A stretch of DNA of 64,000 bases, taken from positions 1 to 64,000 of the forward strand of contig JANQML010000179.1 in assembly GCA_028280105.1 (NCBI GenBank). Reading direction: 5' to 3'. This document shows positions 19,077 through 28,174 of this stretch, in pieces; position 1 is the stretch's first letter, and each line of letters starts with the position of its first letter. The position numbers were made by a program, and so were the translations under genes. Origin of the DNA: Desulfobacula sp. Its GTDB lineage: Bacteria > Desulfobacterota > Desulfobacteria > Desulfobacterales > Desulfobacteraceae. Below the pieces are notes generated by a model, which was not told the DNA's origin, searched no databases, and saw only the letters and a list, made by a program, of their open reading frames with translations.

Positions 19077-20409
19077 GTGATTCTTTTACCTCTGTTGTCA
19101 ATCTTCCCTTGTGCAGGATGATATCGATGATATCTTTTTTCTTTACATCTGCGGCACGGGTAATAATTTTTTTATCCTTTGTTCGCCTTGCAATGGCATA
19201 ACCGCGTTCCAAAACCTTTCCCGGGTTTAATGCCTCCAGTTTGTCGGTATGTGACGAAACCAGGGCCTGTTTACGCTCGACCATCATGGCAAGGCATTGT
19301 ACCAGCCGGCCGGTTAACGCTTCCACCGTCTGCCTTGACCGGATTAACCGGGCATGGGGATTTTGGGCGGTTAGTGCCTCATCGACCCATTTCAGCTTTT
19401 CAGCATGATACAGACAGGATTGCCTCATGCAGTTGTGGAGACGGTTTTCGTAATCGTCCAGCATGTACCGGTAGTTATATAATAAGGTTTCCGGCGATTT
19501 GAGCCGGCCCTGGTAATCCGTTATTCGTTCGCGGCAACCGGCAATTTGCTTGGCCACCGATCTGTTCAACCTGCGTGCCAGATTGGTAACGGCTGACAAT
19601 AAGGCGGATTTATCCTGGAATGCCAGTTCGGCTGCCGCCGACGGGGTCGGTGCCCTGACATCGGCAACAAAATCGGCAATGGTATAATCGGTTTCATGAC
19701 CGATGCCGGTCATAATGGGAAGATCGGAATGGTAAATCGCCTCTGCAACCGGTTCAGAGTTAAACGCGGCCAGGTCTTCCAGCGAGCCGCCGCCCCGGGC
19801 AAGAATGATTAAATCCGAGGACTGCCTGGTATTTGCCAGCTCAATGGCGCTGCAGATTTCCGGAACAGCCGATTCCCCCTGAACAGTCACCGGTATGATT
19901 TCGATGCACGCATTGGGAAACCGGCGTTGGGAGATATTTAACATATCCTGAAGCGCCGCACCCGACCTTGACGTAATAAGGCAGACGCATTCAGATAGAA
20001 ACGGAATCTGTTTTTTGCGGGATTCGTCAAAAAAACCGTTATCTGACAGCTTGGCTTTTAATTGTTCAAACGCGATTTGGGCTGAACCGGCCCCTTCCGG
20101 TTCAAGGTGCTCAAAGATAAGCTGATACGAGCCCCTGGGTTCATACAGGGAAATCCGGGCCAATCCAAAGACTTTCATCCCGTTTTCCGGGTTGAATTTC
20201 AATGACCGCTTCTGATTTTTAAACATGACCGCCTGGATAACCGACTGGCTGTCTTTTAAGGTAAAATAGGAATGGCCGGAAGCGGGCAGGGCATAGTTGG
20301 AAATTTCACCGGCAATCCACACAAAAGGAAAATTCTCTTCCAGCAGATTCTTAATCTGCCGGGTCAGTTTTGTAACCGTATATATATGTCCGTCTCTTTT
20401 CTCTGTCAT
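19069..20409 (-). CDS. xseA: Exodeoxyribonuclease VII large subunit
   Basis: YTVTKLTRQIKNLLEENFPFVWIAGEISNY, LIILARGGGSLEDLAAFN, GIGHETDYTIADFVADVRAPTPSAAAE; ATG at 20409 preferred. Confidence 0.95.
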   Translation of the reverse strand: MTEKRDGHIYTVTKLTRQIKNLLEENFPFVWIAGEISNYALPASGHSYFTLKDSQSVIQAVMFKNQKRSLKFNPENGMKVFGLARISLYEPRGSYQLIFEHLEPEGAGSAQIAFEQLKAKLSDNGFFDESRKKQIPFLSECVCLITSRSGAALQDMLNISQRRFPNACIEIIPVTVQGESAVPEICSAIELANTRQSSDLIILARGGGSLEDLAAFNSEPVAEAIYHSDLPIMTGIGHETDYTIADFVADVRAPTPSAAAELAFQDKSALLSAVTNLARRLNRSVAKQIAGCRERITDYQGRLKSPETLLYNYRYMLDDYENRLHNCMRQSCLYHAEKLKWVDEALTAQNPHARLIRSRQTVEALTGRLVQCLAMMVERKQALVSSHTDKLEALNPGKVLERGYAIARRTKDKKIITRAADVKKKDIIDIILHKGRLTTEVKESHG

Positions 20410-20568
20410 CACCTGAAACAAAAAAATAAAAAATATGCAAAGTCTGTATTTATAAAACAAACCTGTTTATTTAACAATAAATTTATTGCAGGGCCGGGGT
20501 AAAGAATCTCTTGTTTTTGAAGCTTTCGCATTCTTGCCCCGGTTATCGTCGACGCATTCATCTTTATA

Positions 20569-20735
20569 AACCTCATCGTTGCAAAAAGCGTGAAGGGTAA
20601 GAATTTCTGAAAAAAGATGAAATGGCGGAACCCACTTATGATGAAGTCATGAAAGCATCTCTAAATTCAAAGCGTTTGTTGTACCGCCAACTGATTTCAT
20701 CTTTTATGATAAAATCTTTATGCAACGTTGAGGTT
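20569..20735 (+). mobile_element. MITE-like element, copy 1
   Basis: 167 bp, about 90% identical by eye to the reverse complement of 54912-55078; TIR aacctcatcgttgca / tgcaacgttgaggtt; subterminal IR aaaagatgaaat / atttcatctttt. Confidence 0.85.
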
Positions 20736-20751
20736 AACCTGAACCGTTAGA

Positions 20752-21216
20752 TCACCAGGCAGCATACGGGTGTTTGACAAGGCTGGAATTAAAATATTTC
20801 GGATCGTCGGTCACCTCTTCACCGATCCATCCGGGTTTTTGAAAATGTTGATCTTCAGATGACAGTTCAATCTCGGCAACCACCAGTCCCCGGTTGTTGC
20901 CGTAAAATTCGTCTATTTCCCAGGTAAACCCTTTATAATCGATTGTATACCGTTTTTTTTCTATGATCGGTTTTTCAGCCAGATTCTCTAACATCTCACA
21001 CCCGTCTTTATACGGGATTTCATATTCGTATTCAGCACGCAAGGCGCCCCTGGCTATTCCCTTGATGGTTAAAACCGCCTTTTTATTAACGGTGCGAACC
21101 CGGACCGTTCTCTCTTTGTTACGGTTCAGATATCCCTGGCGGCAGTAAACGCCTTCAGCCAGTTTCCGCCATCCGTCATTGGTTAGAAGAAATTTTCTTT
21201 CGATTTCCATACCCAT
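20752..21216 (-). CDS. CYTH domain protein (class IV adenylate cyclase / triphosphatase-like)
   Basis: MEIERKFLL (ExExK) N-terminus, VRVRTVNKKAVLTIKG, WEIDEFYG; ATG at 21216 with aaggag. Confidence 0.88.
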   Translation of the reverse strand: MGMEIERKFLLTNDGWRKLAEGVYCRQGYLNRNKERTVRVRTVNKKAVLTIKGIARGALRAEYEYEIPYKDGCEMLENLAEKPIIEKKRYTIDYKGFTWEIDEFYGNNRGLVVAEIELSSEDQHFQKPGWIGEEVTDDPKYFNSSLVKHPYAAW

Positions 21217-21459
21217 TATCTTGCTCCTTATGATACGATTCCGCCGTGAATCGCTATTTTTCAGATTGGTTTCATATTGATCCCGTTCTTTAATTCTCAC
21301 GGGTATCATACAGTTCAAAAAGGTTAAAAAGAATTCTTTTTTAGCTATTTACCCGAATTTTTAAGAAAATACTGGAAAGTACGGCCAACATCAAGGTATG
21401 GTTCAATCAGCCGATGAAGATGGGCTTTCATCCGGCTCCGTATTGCAGACATAAGGGGA

Positions 21460-21781
21460 ATATTTAATGGTATTTCCTATACGGGGTTGTGGGGCGTTCC
21501 CTGTCTGAGGGAAGTCCACGGACTTTTAAGATCGGATGCTGCCGGATACCTGACCGCCATACTGTTGTCCTTTGCCGTGGAAGCGTTTTTTTTCGGCTGG
21601 TTTTCAGATCGCATGGGACGACCGTAAAAGTGTTTTTATTTCCGGCCTGATGGTGTATACCGTCTCCTGGCTCATGCTTATTTTGTCAACTGGCCGCCCG
21701 GTCTGTTCAGCCGTTTTTTTCGGTCTGATGGGGTTCTCAGGTGTGTCACCTGTTTTCACCTTTGAACCTGAAATTATTTAA
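21460..21781 (+). pseudogene. Remnant of an MFS transporter
   Basis: LWGVPCLREVHGL..TAILLSFAVEAFFFGWFSDRMGR in one frame continues as RKSVFISGLMVYTVSWLMLIL in another; no intact ORF. Confidence 0.7.
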
Positions 21782-21808
21782 ATTTTTTATGCAAGGTCAG
21801 GGTGTTAT

Positions 21809-24022
21809 ATGAAGAATGATTCAGGACTTGCCAAAAAACGCGTTCGTTATACGCTCATCACCGTTTATACCATTTCCATCCTCGCCGCCATGACATATTC
21901 GTATTACTCCAATTTCATCATGATCAACAAATATTCCCCGTTGGTTGATGCCACCATGGAGGCTAAATTTGAGGTGACGCTGGCCCACCTCTGGTTTGAA
22001 GAAAAGATGACCGGGGACCGGTACGAAGATTTTGACGAAATAATCAACCACATCCATCAGGCCATGTGGTACACAACAGCCATGCTGAAAGGCGGACAGA
22101 CCACAAAAGAAAAAATTATACCGCTTACGGATAAACGGCTCAGACAAGAGGTTTCCGAGGCCTTTCAGCTCCTGGAAGAATTTCTTGATATTACCCATAA
22201 ACGATATGGAGCCAAAGAGTTATCAGGTATCGGAACCAGGATCGATCAGCAATACGACGGCATCTTCAGGCGGTTTGTCAGTCAAATAGACGATGTTGGA
22301 ACACTGTTACAGCAAAAAATTGCACGGGACTATCAGAAACATAAAAATATCCAATTGATGCTTATTTTTGTTCTTGTTACTTCCGGGATATTCGGAATCT
22401 TCATTCAATACCGGTTTGACAAAAACCAGGAAATTTATATCAAAGAGTTAAGAGCGGCCAGACAGAAAGCAGAAGAGAGTGAGAACTGGCTGGTTACCAC
22501 AATGAACAGTATGGGAGATGGCGTTATCATTACGGATCACACCGGAAAAATAACGTATTTGAACCCGGTGGCCTCAAATTTAACCGGATGGCTGTTAAAT
22601 GATGCCGAAAACCGGGATATTACGGAAGTTTTTCATATTGTAAATGAATTTACCAAAGAACCGGTAAAAGATCCGGTAAAGACCGTGATCAAAAAAAATG
22701 TCGTTATCGGTCTTGCCAACCATACCGAATTGATATCCAAAGATGGAAAAGTCTGGCCTATATCCGACAGTGCCGCACCGATTTTTGATTCCCGCAAAAA
22801 CCTTCGGGGGGTTGTGGTCGTCTTTCATGAAATAACCGAGCAGAAAAAGGCCCAGGCGGAAAAAATAAATCTTGAAAATCAGCTTCGACAGGCGTTTAAA
22901 ATGGAAGCCATCGGTACCATGGCCGGCGGTATTGCACATGATTTTAACAATATTCTTGCCATTATTCTGGGAAATGCCGATATGGCGTATGATGATGTTC
23001 CCCGGGAAAATCCGGCAAAACATAATATCGAAGAAATTTTAACAGCCGCTCATCGGGCAAAGGAACTGATCAAGCAGATTCTGACATTCAGCCGGCAGGA
23101 AAAACATAAAAAAATACCCTGCTGTCTGAGCCGGATCGTCAAAGAGGGAATGAAATCGTTGCGGCCCACCATTCCGGCATCTGTCGAACAATGCATTGAA
23201 ATCGCACCTGAAGACGAAGATATCATCATCCTTGCCGATGCCATTCAAATCCATCAGCTGTTGCTTAATCTCTGTGTGAATGCCGTACAGGCAATGGATG
23301 AAAAAGGGCGATTGACGGTCGGGGTCACCCGTGTCACTGTTGGTGATGAATCTGATCCGGATAAAATAAAAATTAATCCGGGAGAGTATGGGTATCTGCG
23401 GTTTTCAGATAACGGACCGGGGATACGGTCCGAGTATATTGACCGGATTTTTGATCCTTTTTTCACCACAAAGGAGGTGGGTGAGGGAACGGGCATGGGG
23501 CTTTCCGTGGTCCATGGAATTGTTGAAAATCATCAGGGAAATATCTATGTGGAGAGTGAACCGGGTAATGGTGCTGTATTTCACATCTATTTTCCCATTA
23601 CACGTAAAAAGACCGTAGAAAAGATCACAAATACCGCCCCCCTGCCGACAGGGGATGAAACCATTCTGCTGGTTGATGATGAAAAGATGATCGCTGAAAT
23701 GGCAAAAGAGATGATCTCAAGGCAGGGATATACGGTTGTTGCCCTGACAGACAGTCTGAAGGCGCTGGAATTGGTCCAACGCTTTCCGGACCGGTTTGAT
23801 CTGGTCATCAGTGATCAGACCATGCCGAATCTGACAGGGGGAGAGTTGGCAGAAAGATTGTTGAAAAATCATCCTGACCTGCCGATCATTCTTTGCAGCG
23901 GTTACAGCAGTAAGATGGATGAAGCCCGCGCGCTTGAGATCGGTGTGAGCGCGTTTGCACAAAAACCGCTCAAAAGAAAGGAAATTCTTAATCTGATTCG
24001 TAATGTATTGGATAACACCTGA
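21809..24022 (+). CDS. Membrane hybrid sensor histidine kinase (PAS-HisKA-HATPase-REC)
   Basis: MAGGIAHDFNNILAIILGN H-box, FSDNGPGI, GTGMGLSVVHGI, receiver ILLVDDEKMIAEMAKEM...VISDQTMP. Confidence 0.92.
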   Translation: MKNDSGLAKKRVRYTLITVYTISILAAMTYSYYSNFIMINKYSPLVDATMEAKFEVTLAHLWFEEKMTGDRYEDFDEIINHIHQAMWYTTAMLKGGQTTKEKIIPLTDKRLRQEVSEAFQLLEEFLDITHKRYGAKELSGIGTRIDQQYDGIFRRFVSQIDDVGTLLQQKIARDYQKHKNIQLMLIFVLVTSGIFGIFIQYRFDKNQEIYIKELRAARQKAEESENWLVTTMNSMGDGVIITDHTGKITYLNPVASNLTGWLLNDAENRDITEVFHIVNEFTKEPVKDPVKTVIKKNVVIGLANHTELISKDGKVWPISDSAAPIFDSRKNLRGVVVVFHEITEQKKAQAEKINLENQLRQAFKMEAIGTMAGGIAHDFNNILAIILGNADMAYDDVPRENPAKHNIEEILTAAHRAKELIKQILTFSRQEKHKKIPCCLSRIVKEGMKSLRPTIPASVEQCIEIAPEDEDIIILADAIQIHQLLLNLCVNAVQAMDEKGRLTVGVTRVTVGDESDPDKIKINPGEYGYLRFSDNGPGIRSEYIDRIFDPFFTTKEVGEGTGMGLSVVHGIVENHQGNIYVESEPGNGAVFHIYFPITRKKTVEKITNTAPLPTGDETILLVDDEKMIAEMAKEMISRQGYTVVALTDSLKALELVQRFPDRFDLVISDQTMPNLTGGELAERLLKNHPDLPIILCSGYSSKMDEARALEIGVSAFAQKPLKRKEILNLIRNVLDNT

Positions 24023-24236
24023 TATCCGGACCAAATACGGTCTGATCAATTATAAGATCAGGAGGTTTCATCTTCTTTACATTTTTTTTATACAACGTTT
24101 GGGGTAGATATGGCGGTTTAAGCAAAAATTTAGTATAAAAATGGGTTTGATTTTAATAATGTAAAAATGTGGTGTTATCCATCCACGATTTAAAAAAACC
24201 ACGATGCAAAAAAAAACAGATGCAAAGGAAAAGCAT

Positions 24237-25376
24237 ATGATAAATTCACAGCGGCTGGGAGAGCTGTTTAAAACCCTTGTTGAGATTGATTCGATTTCCA
24301 GAAAGGAAAAACAGGTCGGCTTGGCACTTGAAAAGATACTGACCGGCATGGGTGCGGTCGTCCGTTATGATAACGCCGCCGAAAAGGTGAATGGCGACTG
24401 TTCCAACCTGGTTGCCAAGTTTAAAGGAACCGTAAAGGCGGATCCCCTGTTTTTATGCGGCCATATGGATACGGTTGAGCCAGGGGAGGGCATAAAGGTT
24501 ACGTTTAAGGACGGTGTATTTCGAAGCGACGGGACAACCATCCTGGGGTCGGACGACAAATCAGCCCTTGCCATCATCATAGAGGTGATGCAGGTTCTTC
24601 TGGAAAATAAGATCGATCATCCGCCGGTTGAAGTTGTCTTTACCGTCTGTGAAGAGATCGGCCTTTTGGGTGCCAAACACTTTGACTATAGCCTGATGGA
24701 TTCAACATTCGGGTACATTTTAGACTCTACAGATACCGAAGGGATTGTTACCCGGGCACCGGCTGCCAATAAAATCACCCTGAAGGTACACGGCCGGGCC
24801 GCCCATGCCGGTGCCGCACCTGAAAAGGGGATTGACGCCATTGCCGTGGCTTCTGCAGCCATTTCCAAACTGGCCCTTGGCCGCATTGACGAAGAAACCA
24901 CCTGTAATCTGGGAACCATTCACGGCGGTGTGGCAACGAATATCGTCCCTGAGTTTGTCGAAATCCATGGTGAAGCCAGGAGTCAGGAGCCGGAAAAATT
25001 AGAAGCGGTGACCCGCACCATTGTGGATGCGTTTAAAGCAGCCGCAAAATCCTTTGAAGACGGCTCCGGTTTTCCCAGAATTGATGTTCTGATTGAAAAT
25101 GATTTTTCAAATACCCGTATACCGGAAGATCACAGGGTGGTGACACTTGCCCGGCAGGCCGCCGAAAACCTGGGACAGGCCATGGAAAGCAAAACCATCG
25201 GAGGCGGTGCCGATGCCAATATCTTTTTTGGAAAAGGAATTATGGCCGGTGTCCTGGGGACGGGCATGACCGATGTTCACACCTTGAATGAATCCATCAA
25301 GCTGGACGATATGGTTCGTTCGGCCACATTGATCCTTGAAATTTTAAAACTTCATGCCCGGGAAAGTCGGCAATGA
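24237..25376 (+). CDS. M20/M42-family peptidase (PepT-like)
   Basis: LFLCGHMDTVEPG, GSDDKSALAIIIE, FTVCEEIGLLGAKH. Confidence 0.88.
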   Translation: MINSQRLGELFKTLVEIDSISRKEKQVGLALEKILTGMGAVVRYDNAAEKVNGDCSNLVAKFKGTVKADPLFLCGHMDTVEPGEGIKVTFKDGVFRSDGTTILGSDDKSALAIIIEVMQVLLENKIDHPPVEVVFTVCEEIGLLGAKHFDYSLMDSTFGYILDSTDTEGIVTRAPAANKITLKVHGRAAHAGAAPEKGIDAIAVASAAISKLALGRIDEETTCNLGTIHGGVATNIVPEFVEIHGEARSQEPEKLEAVTRTIVDAFKAAAKSFEDGSGFPRIDVLIENDFSNTRIPEDHRVVTLARQAAENLGQAMESKTIGGGADANIFFGKGIMAGVLGTGMTDVHTLNESIKLDDMVRSATLILEILKLHARESRQ

Positions 25377-26557
25377 TTGCCTATTTTGATCTGATTTCCG
25401 GTATCAGCGGGGATATGACACTGGGAGCACTGGTGGATATGGGAGTCCCGGTCCCGCACCTGAAAGAGCAATTATCACCGGTTTTAACCGGATTCGAAAT
25501 TGAGGCAAAACAGGTGTTTAAAAACCATCTGTCGGCCACGGATATCGATATCCGGGTAACGGAAGACCCGTCTGTATCAAGGAACTATAAGGATATCCGG
25601 TCGATGATCGAAACCGCTCCATTAAAAGACGGGGTAAAGGCAAACAGCCTGGCCGCCTTTGAAAGAATCGCCCGGGTTGAAGCAGCGATTCACGGTAAAG
25701 ATATCGATACGGTCCATTTTCACGAGATCGGCGGGGTAGACTCCATCGTCGATATTATCGGTTCGTTTCTGGCCGTCGATTATCTGGGCATCAAAACCAT
25801 TGTTGCATCGCCTGTTCCCCTGGGTTCCGGCTCGGTGAAGTGTGCCCACGGAAACATGCCTGTGCCGGTACCGGCAACCATTGCCATATTAAAAGGTATC
25901 CCGATCACTGCCTCTGACGCGAAAACGGAAATTGTCACGCCCACCGGAGCGGCCATCATTGCCGTTCTGGCCTCTTCATTCGGACCCGTGCCTGAAATGA
26001 AAGTCAAGCAGGTGGGGTATGGCGCCGGCAAACGGGAGACCGGGTCTTCGCTGCCCAATCTGCTCCGGGTGATTCTGGGAGAAGAAAGATCCGGCCCGGT
26101 TCGGAACGATGATCCGGATCTGCAAAACGAGAAGATCCTGGTGGTCAAAACCAATATCGACGATATGAGTCCTGAAGGCCTAGGTTTTTTAATGGCAGAC
26201 CTGTTTGAGAAAAAGGCGCTGGACGTCACCTTTATCCCGGTACAAATGAAGAAAAACCGGCCCGGCATCCAGGTGGAAGTGATCTGCCGGCATCCGGATC
26301 TGGAACCGGTCGTCCGCCTGATCCTGTCATCCACCTCCTCCATCGGCGTGCGGTATCGGGAATGGGACCGGATCTTTTTGAACCGCCGGATTGAAACCGT
26401 GTCCACCCGTTTCGGTAATATCGCGGTTAAAACAATCCTGAGGCCCGGCGGCCGGGTTGAACGGGTGCCGGAATATGATGTGGCGGCTAAAATTGCCAGG
26501 GAAAAAGGACTGGTCTTCAGAACGGTTTACAGTCAGATTCAAGCGGATGCCAATTGA
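25373..26557 (+). CDS. larC: Nickel pincer cofactor biosynthesis protein LarC (DUF111)
   Basis: FDLISGISGDMTLGALVDMG, VHFHEIGGVDSIVDIIG, TNIDDMSPE. Confidence 0.92.
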   Translation: MIAYFDLISGISGDMTLGALVDMGVPVPHLKEQLSPVLTGFEIEAKQVFKNHLSATDIDIRVTEDPSVSRNYKDIRSMIETAPLKDGVKANSLAAFERIARVEAAIHGKDIDTVHFHEIGGVDSIVDIIGSFLAVDYLGIKTIVASPVPLGSGSVKCAHGNMPVPVPATIAILKGIPITASDAKTEIVTPTGAAIIAVLASSFGPVPEMKVKQVGYGAGKRETGSSLPNLLRVILGEERSGPVRNDDPDLQNEKILVVKTNIDDMSPEGLGFLMADLFEKKALDVTFIPVQMKKNRPGIQVEVICRHPDLEPVVRLILSSTSSIGVRYREWDRIFLNRRIETVSTRFGNIAVKTILRPGGRVERVPEYDVAAKIAREKGLVFRTVYSQIQADAN

Positions 26558-26632
26558 TTAAAGCCGTTCCCCCGGGTTCTTAAAAAAAGCGGTGACTTGA
26601 CACGGAATGGCACAGGCTATAGAACTGCATAA

Positions 26633-27097
26633 ATGATCTTGAATCAAAAAATAATACTCTTTCTGGCCACCGGATTTTATACCGGGAAAAGTCCTTATGC
26701 GCCGGGTAGTTTCGGCACCCTTTGCGGAATTCCCTTTGCCCTTGTTTTCTGGATCATTCCCCCGCCGTTTTTCGGGGTCTATGTGGTGGGGCTGATCCTG
26801 GCAGCCATCTTTATCGCAGATCAGGCGGAAAAGGTTTTGGGGAAAAAAGATCCGGGGTGTATAGTTATTGACGAAATTGCCGGATATGTGGTGGCATTGT
26901 CCATCGTGCCCGTGAACGGAATAACCATTGTAGCCGGATTCATTATTTTCCGGTTTTTCGATATTGTTAAAATAGGGCCTGCCCGGTATTTTGAGAAAAA
27001 TTTTTCAGGAGGGGCAGGGGTGGTTCTGGACGATGTCATGGCCGGAATTATGACGGCTGTCGCCTTAAGGGGTCTTTACTTAGCGGGTATACTTTAG
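26633..27097 (+). CDS. pgpA: Phosphatidylglycerophosphatase A
   Basis: GKSPYAPGSFGTLCGIP, VIDEIAGYVVAL, FRFFDIVKIGPARYFE. Confidence 0.92.
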   Translation: MILNQKIILFLATGFYTGKSPYAPGSFGTLCGIPFALVFWIIPPPFFGVYVVGLILAAIFIADQAEKVLGKKDPGCIVIDEIAGYVVALSIVPVNGITIVAGFIIFRFFDIVKIGPARYFEKNFSGGAGVVLDDVMAGIMTAVALRGLYLAGIL

Positions 27098-27106
27098 GAG
27101 AAAAGA

Positions 27107-28141
27107 ATGGAAAAAAATTCCGACAAGGAAAAAGCGGTTCAAACCGCAATGAATCAGATTGAAAGACAATTTGGAAAAGGCTCTATCATGAAACTGGGCG
27201 GCAGGGAAATCGAAGCCGTACCCGTTATACGCACCGGTTCATTGGCTCTGGATAAAGCACTGGGTGTGGGCGGATATCCAAGGGGACGGGTCATAGAGAT
27301 CTATGGTCCGGAGTCGTCCGGTAAAACAACCCTGGCGCTTCATGCCGTTGCCCAGGCCCAGAAAAGCGGGGGAATTGCCGCTTTTATAGATGCCGAACAC
27401 GCACTGGACGTGGTCTATGCCAAACGCCTGGGCGTGGATTGTGACGAACTGCTGGTTTCCCAGCCGGATACGGGAGAACAGGCCCTTGAGATCGCCGATA
27501 TGCTGGTCCGTTCCGGGGGAATCGATATCATGGTGGTGGACTCGGTCGCCGCCCTGGTGCCCCGGTCCGAGATTGAAGGGGAGATGGGGGATTCCCACAT
27601 GGGACTTCAGGCCAGGCTGATGTCCCAGGCACTGAGAAAGCTCACCGGCACCATTGGCAAAACCCAGACCACGATCATCTTTATCAACCAGATTCGTATG
27701 AAAATCGGTGTGGTTTACGGCAATCCCGAGACCACCACCGGCGGCAATGCCCTGAAATTCTATTCATCCATGCGGCTTGAAATCAGAAAGGCGTCCGCCA
27801 TTAAAGACGGCCAGGATGTGGTGGGCAACCGGACAAAGGTCAAAGTGGTCAAAAACAAACTGGCCCCTCCGTTTAAAAATGTGGAATTCGATCTGATGTA
27901 CGGCGAGGGCATCTCAAGAACCGGTGATCTCCTCGATATGGGAGTTGAACTGGATATTGTGGATAAAAGCGGATCCTGGTATTCATTCGGCGGAGAGAGA
28001 ATCGGGCAGGGCAGGGAGAATGTCAAACTCTTTTTAATCGACAACCCGGATATATTTGACAGCATAGAGACAAAAGTCAGGGATACCCTGGGTATTGGCG
28101 ACCCCTCAAAAAAAAGCAAAGACGTAAAAAAAACCGCATAA
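27107..28141 (+). CDS. recA: Recombinase A
   Basis: [44 protein letters not shown]. Confidence 0.98.
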   Translation: MEKNSDKEKAVQTAMNQIERQFGKGSIMKLGGREIEAVPVIRTGSLALDKALGVGGYPRGRVIEIYGPESSGKTTLALHAVAQAQKSGGIAAFIDAEHALDVVYAKRLGVDCDELLVSQPDTGEQALEIADMLVRSGGIDIMVVDSVAALVPRSEIEGEMGDSHMGLQARLMSQALRKLTGTIGKTQTTIIFINQIRMKIGVVYGNPETTTGGNALKFYSSMRLEIRKASAIKDGQDVVGNRTKVKVVKNKLAPPFKNVEFDLMYGEGISRTGDLLDMGVELDIVDKSGSWYSFGGERIGQGRENVKLFLIDNPDIFDSIETKVRDTLGIGDPSKKSKDVKKTA

Positions 28142-28174
28142 TCGATTCGGCGCACAGTGATTTAGGAGTGTAAC

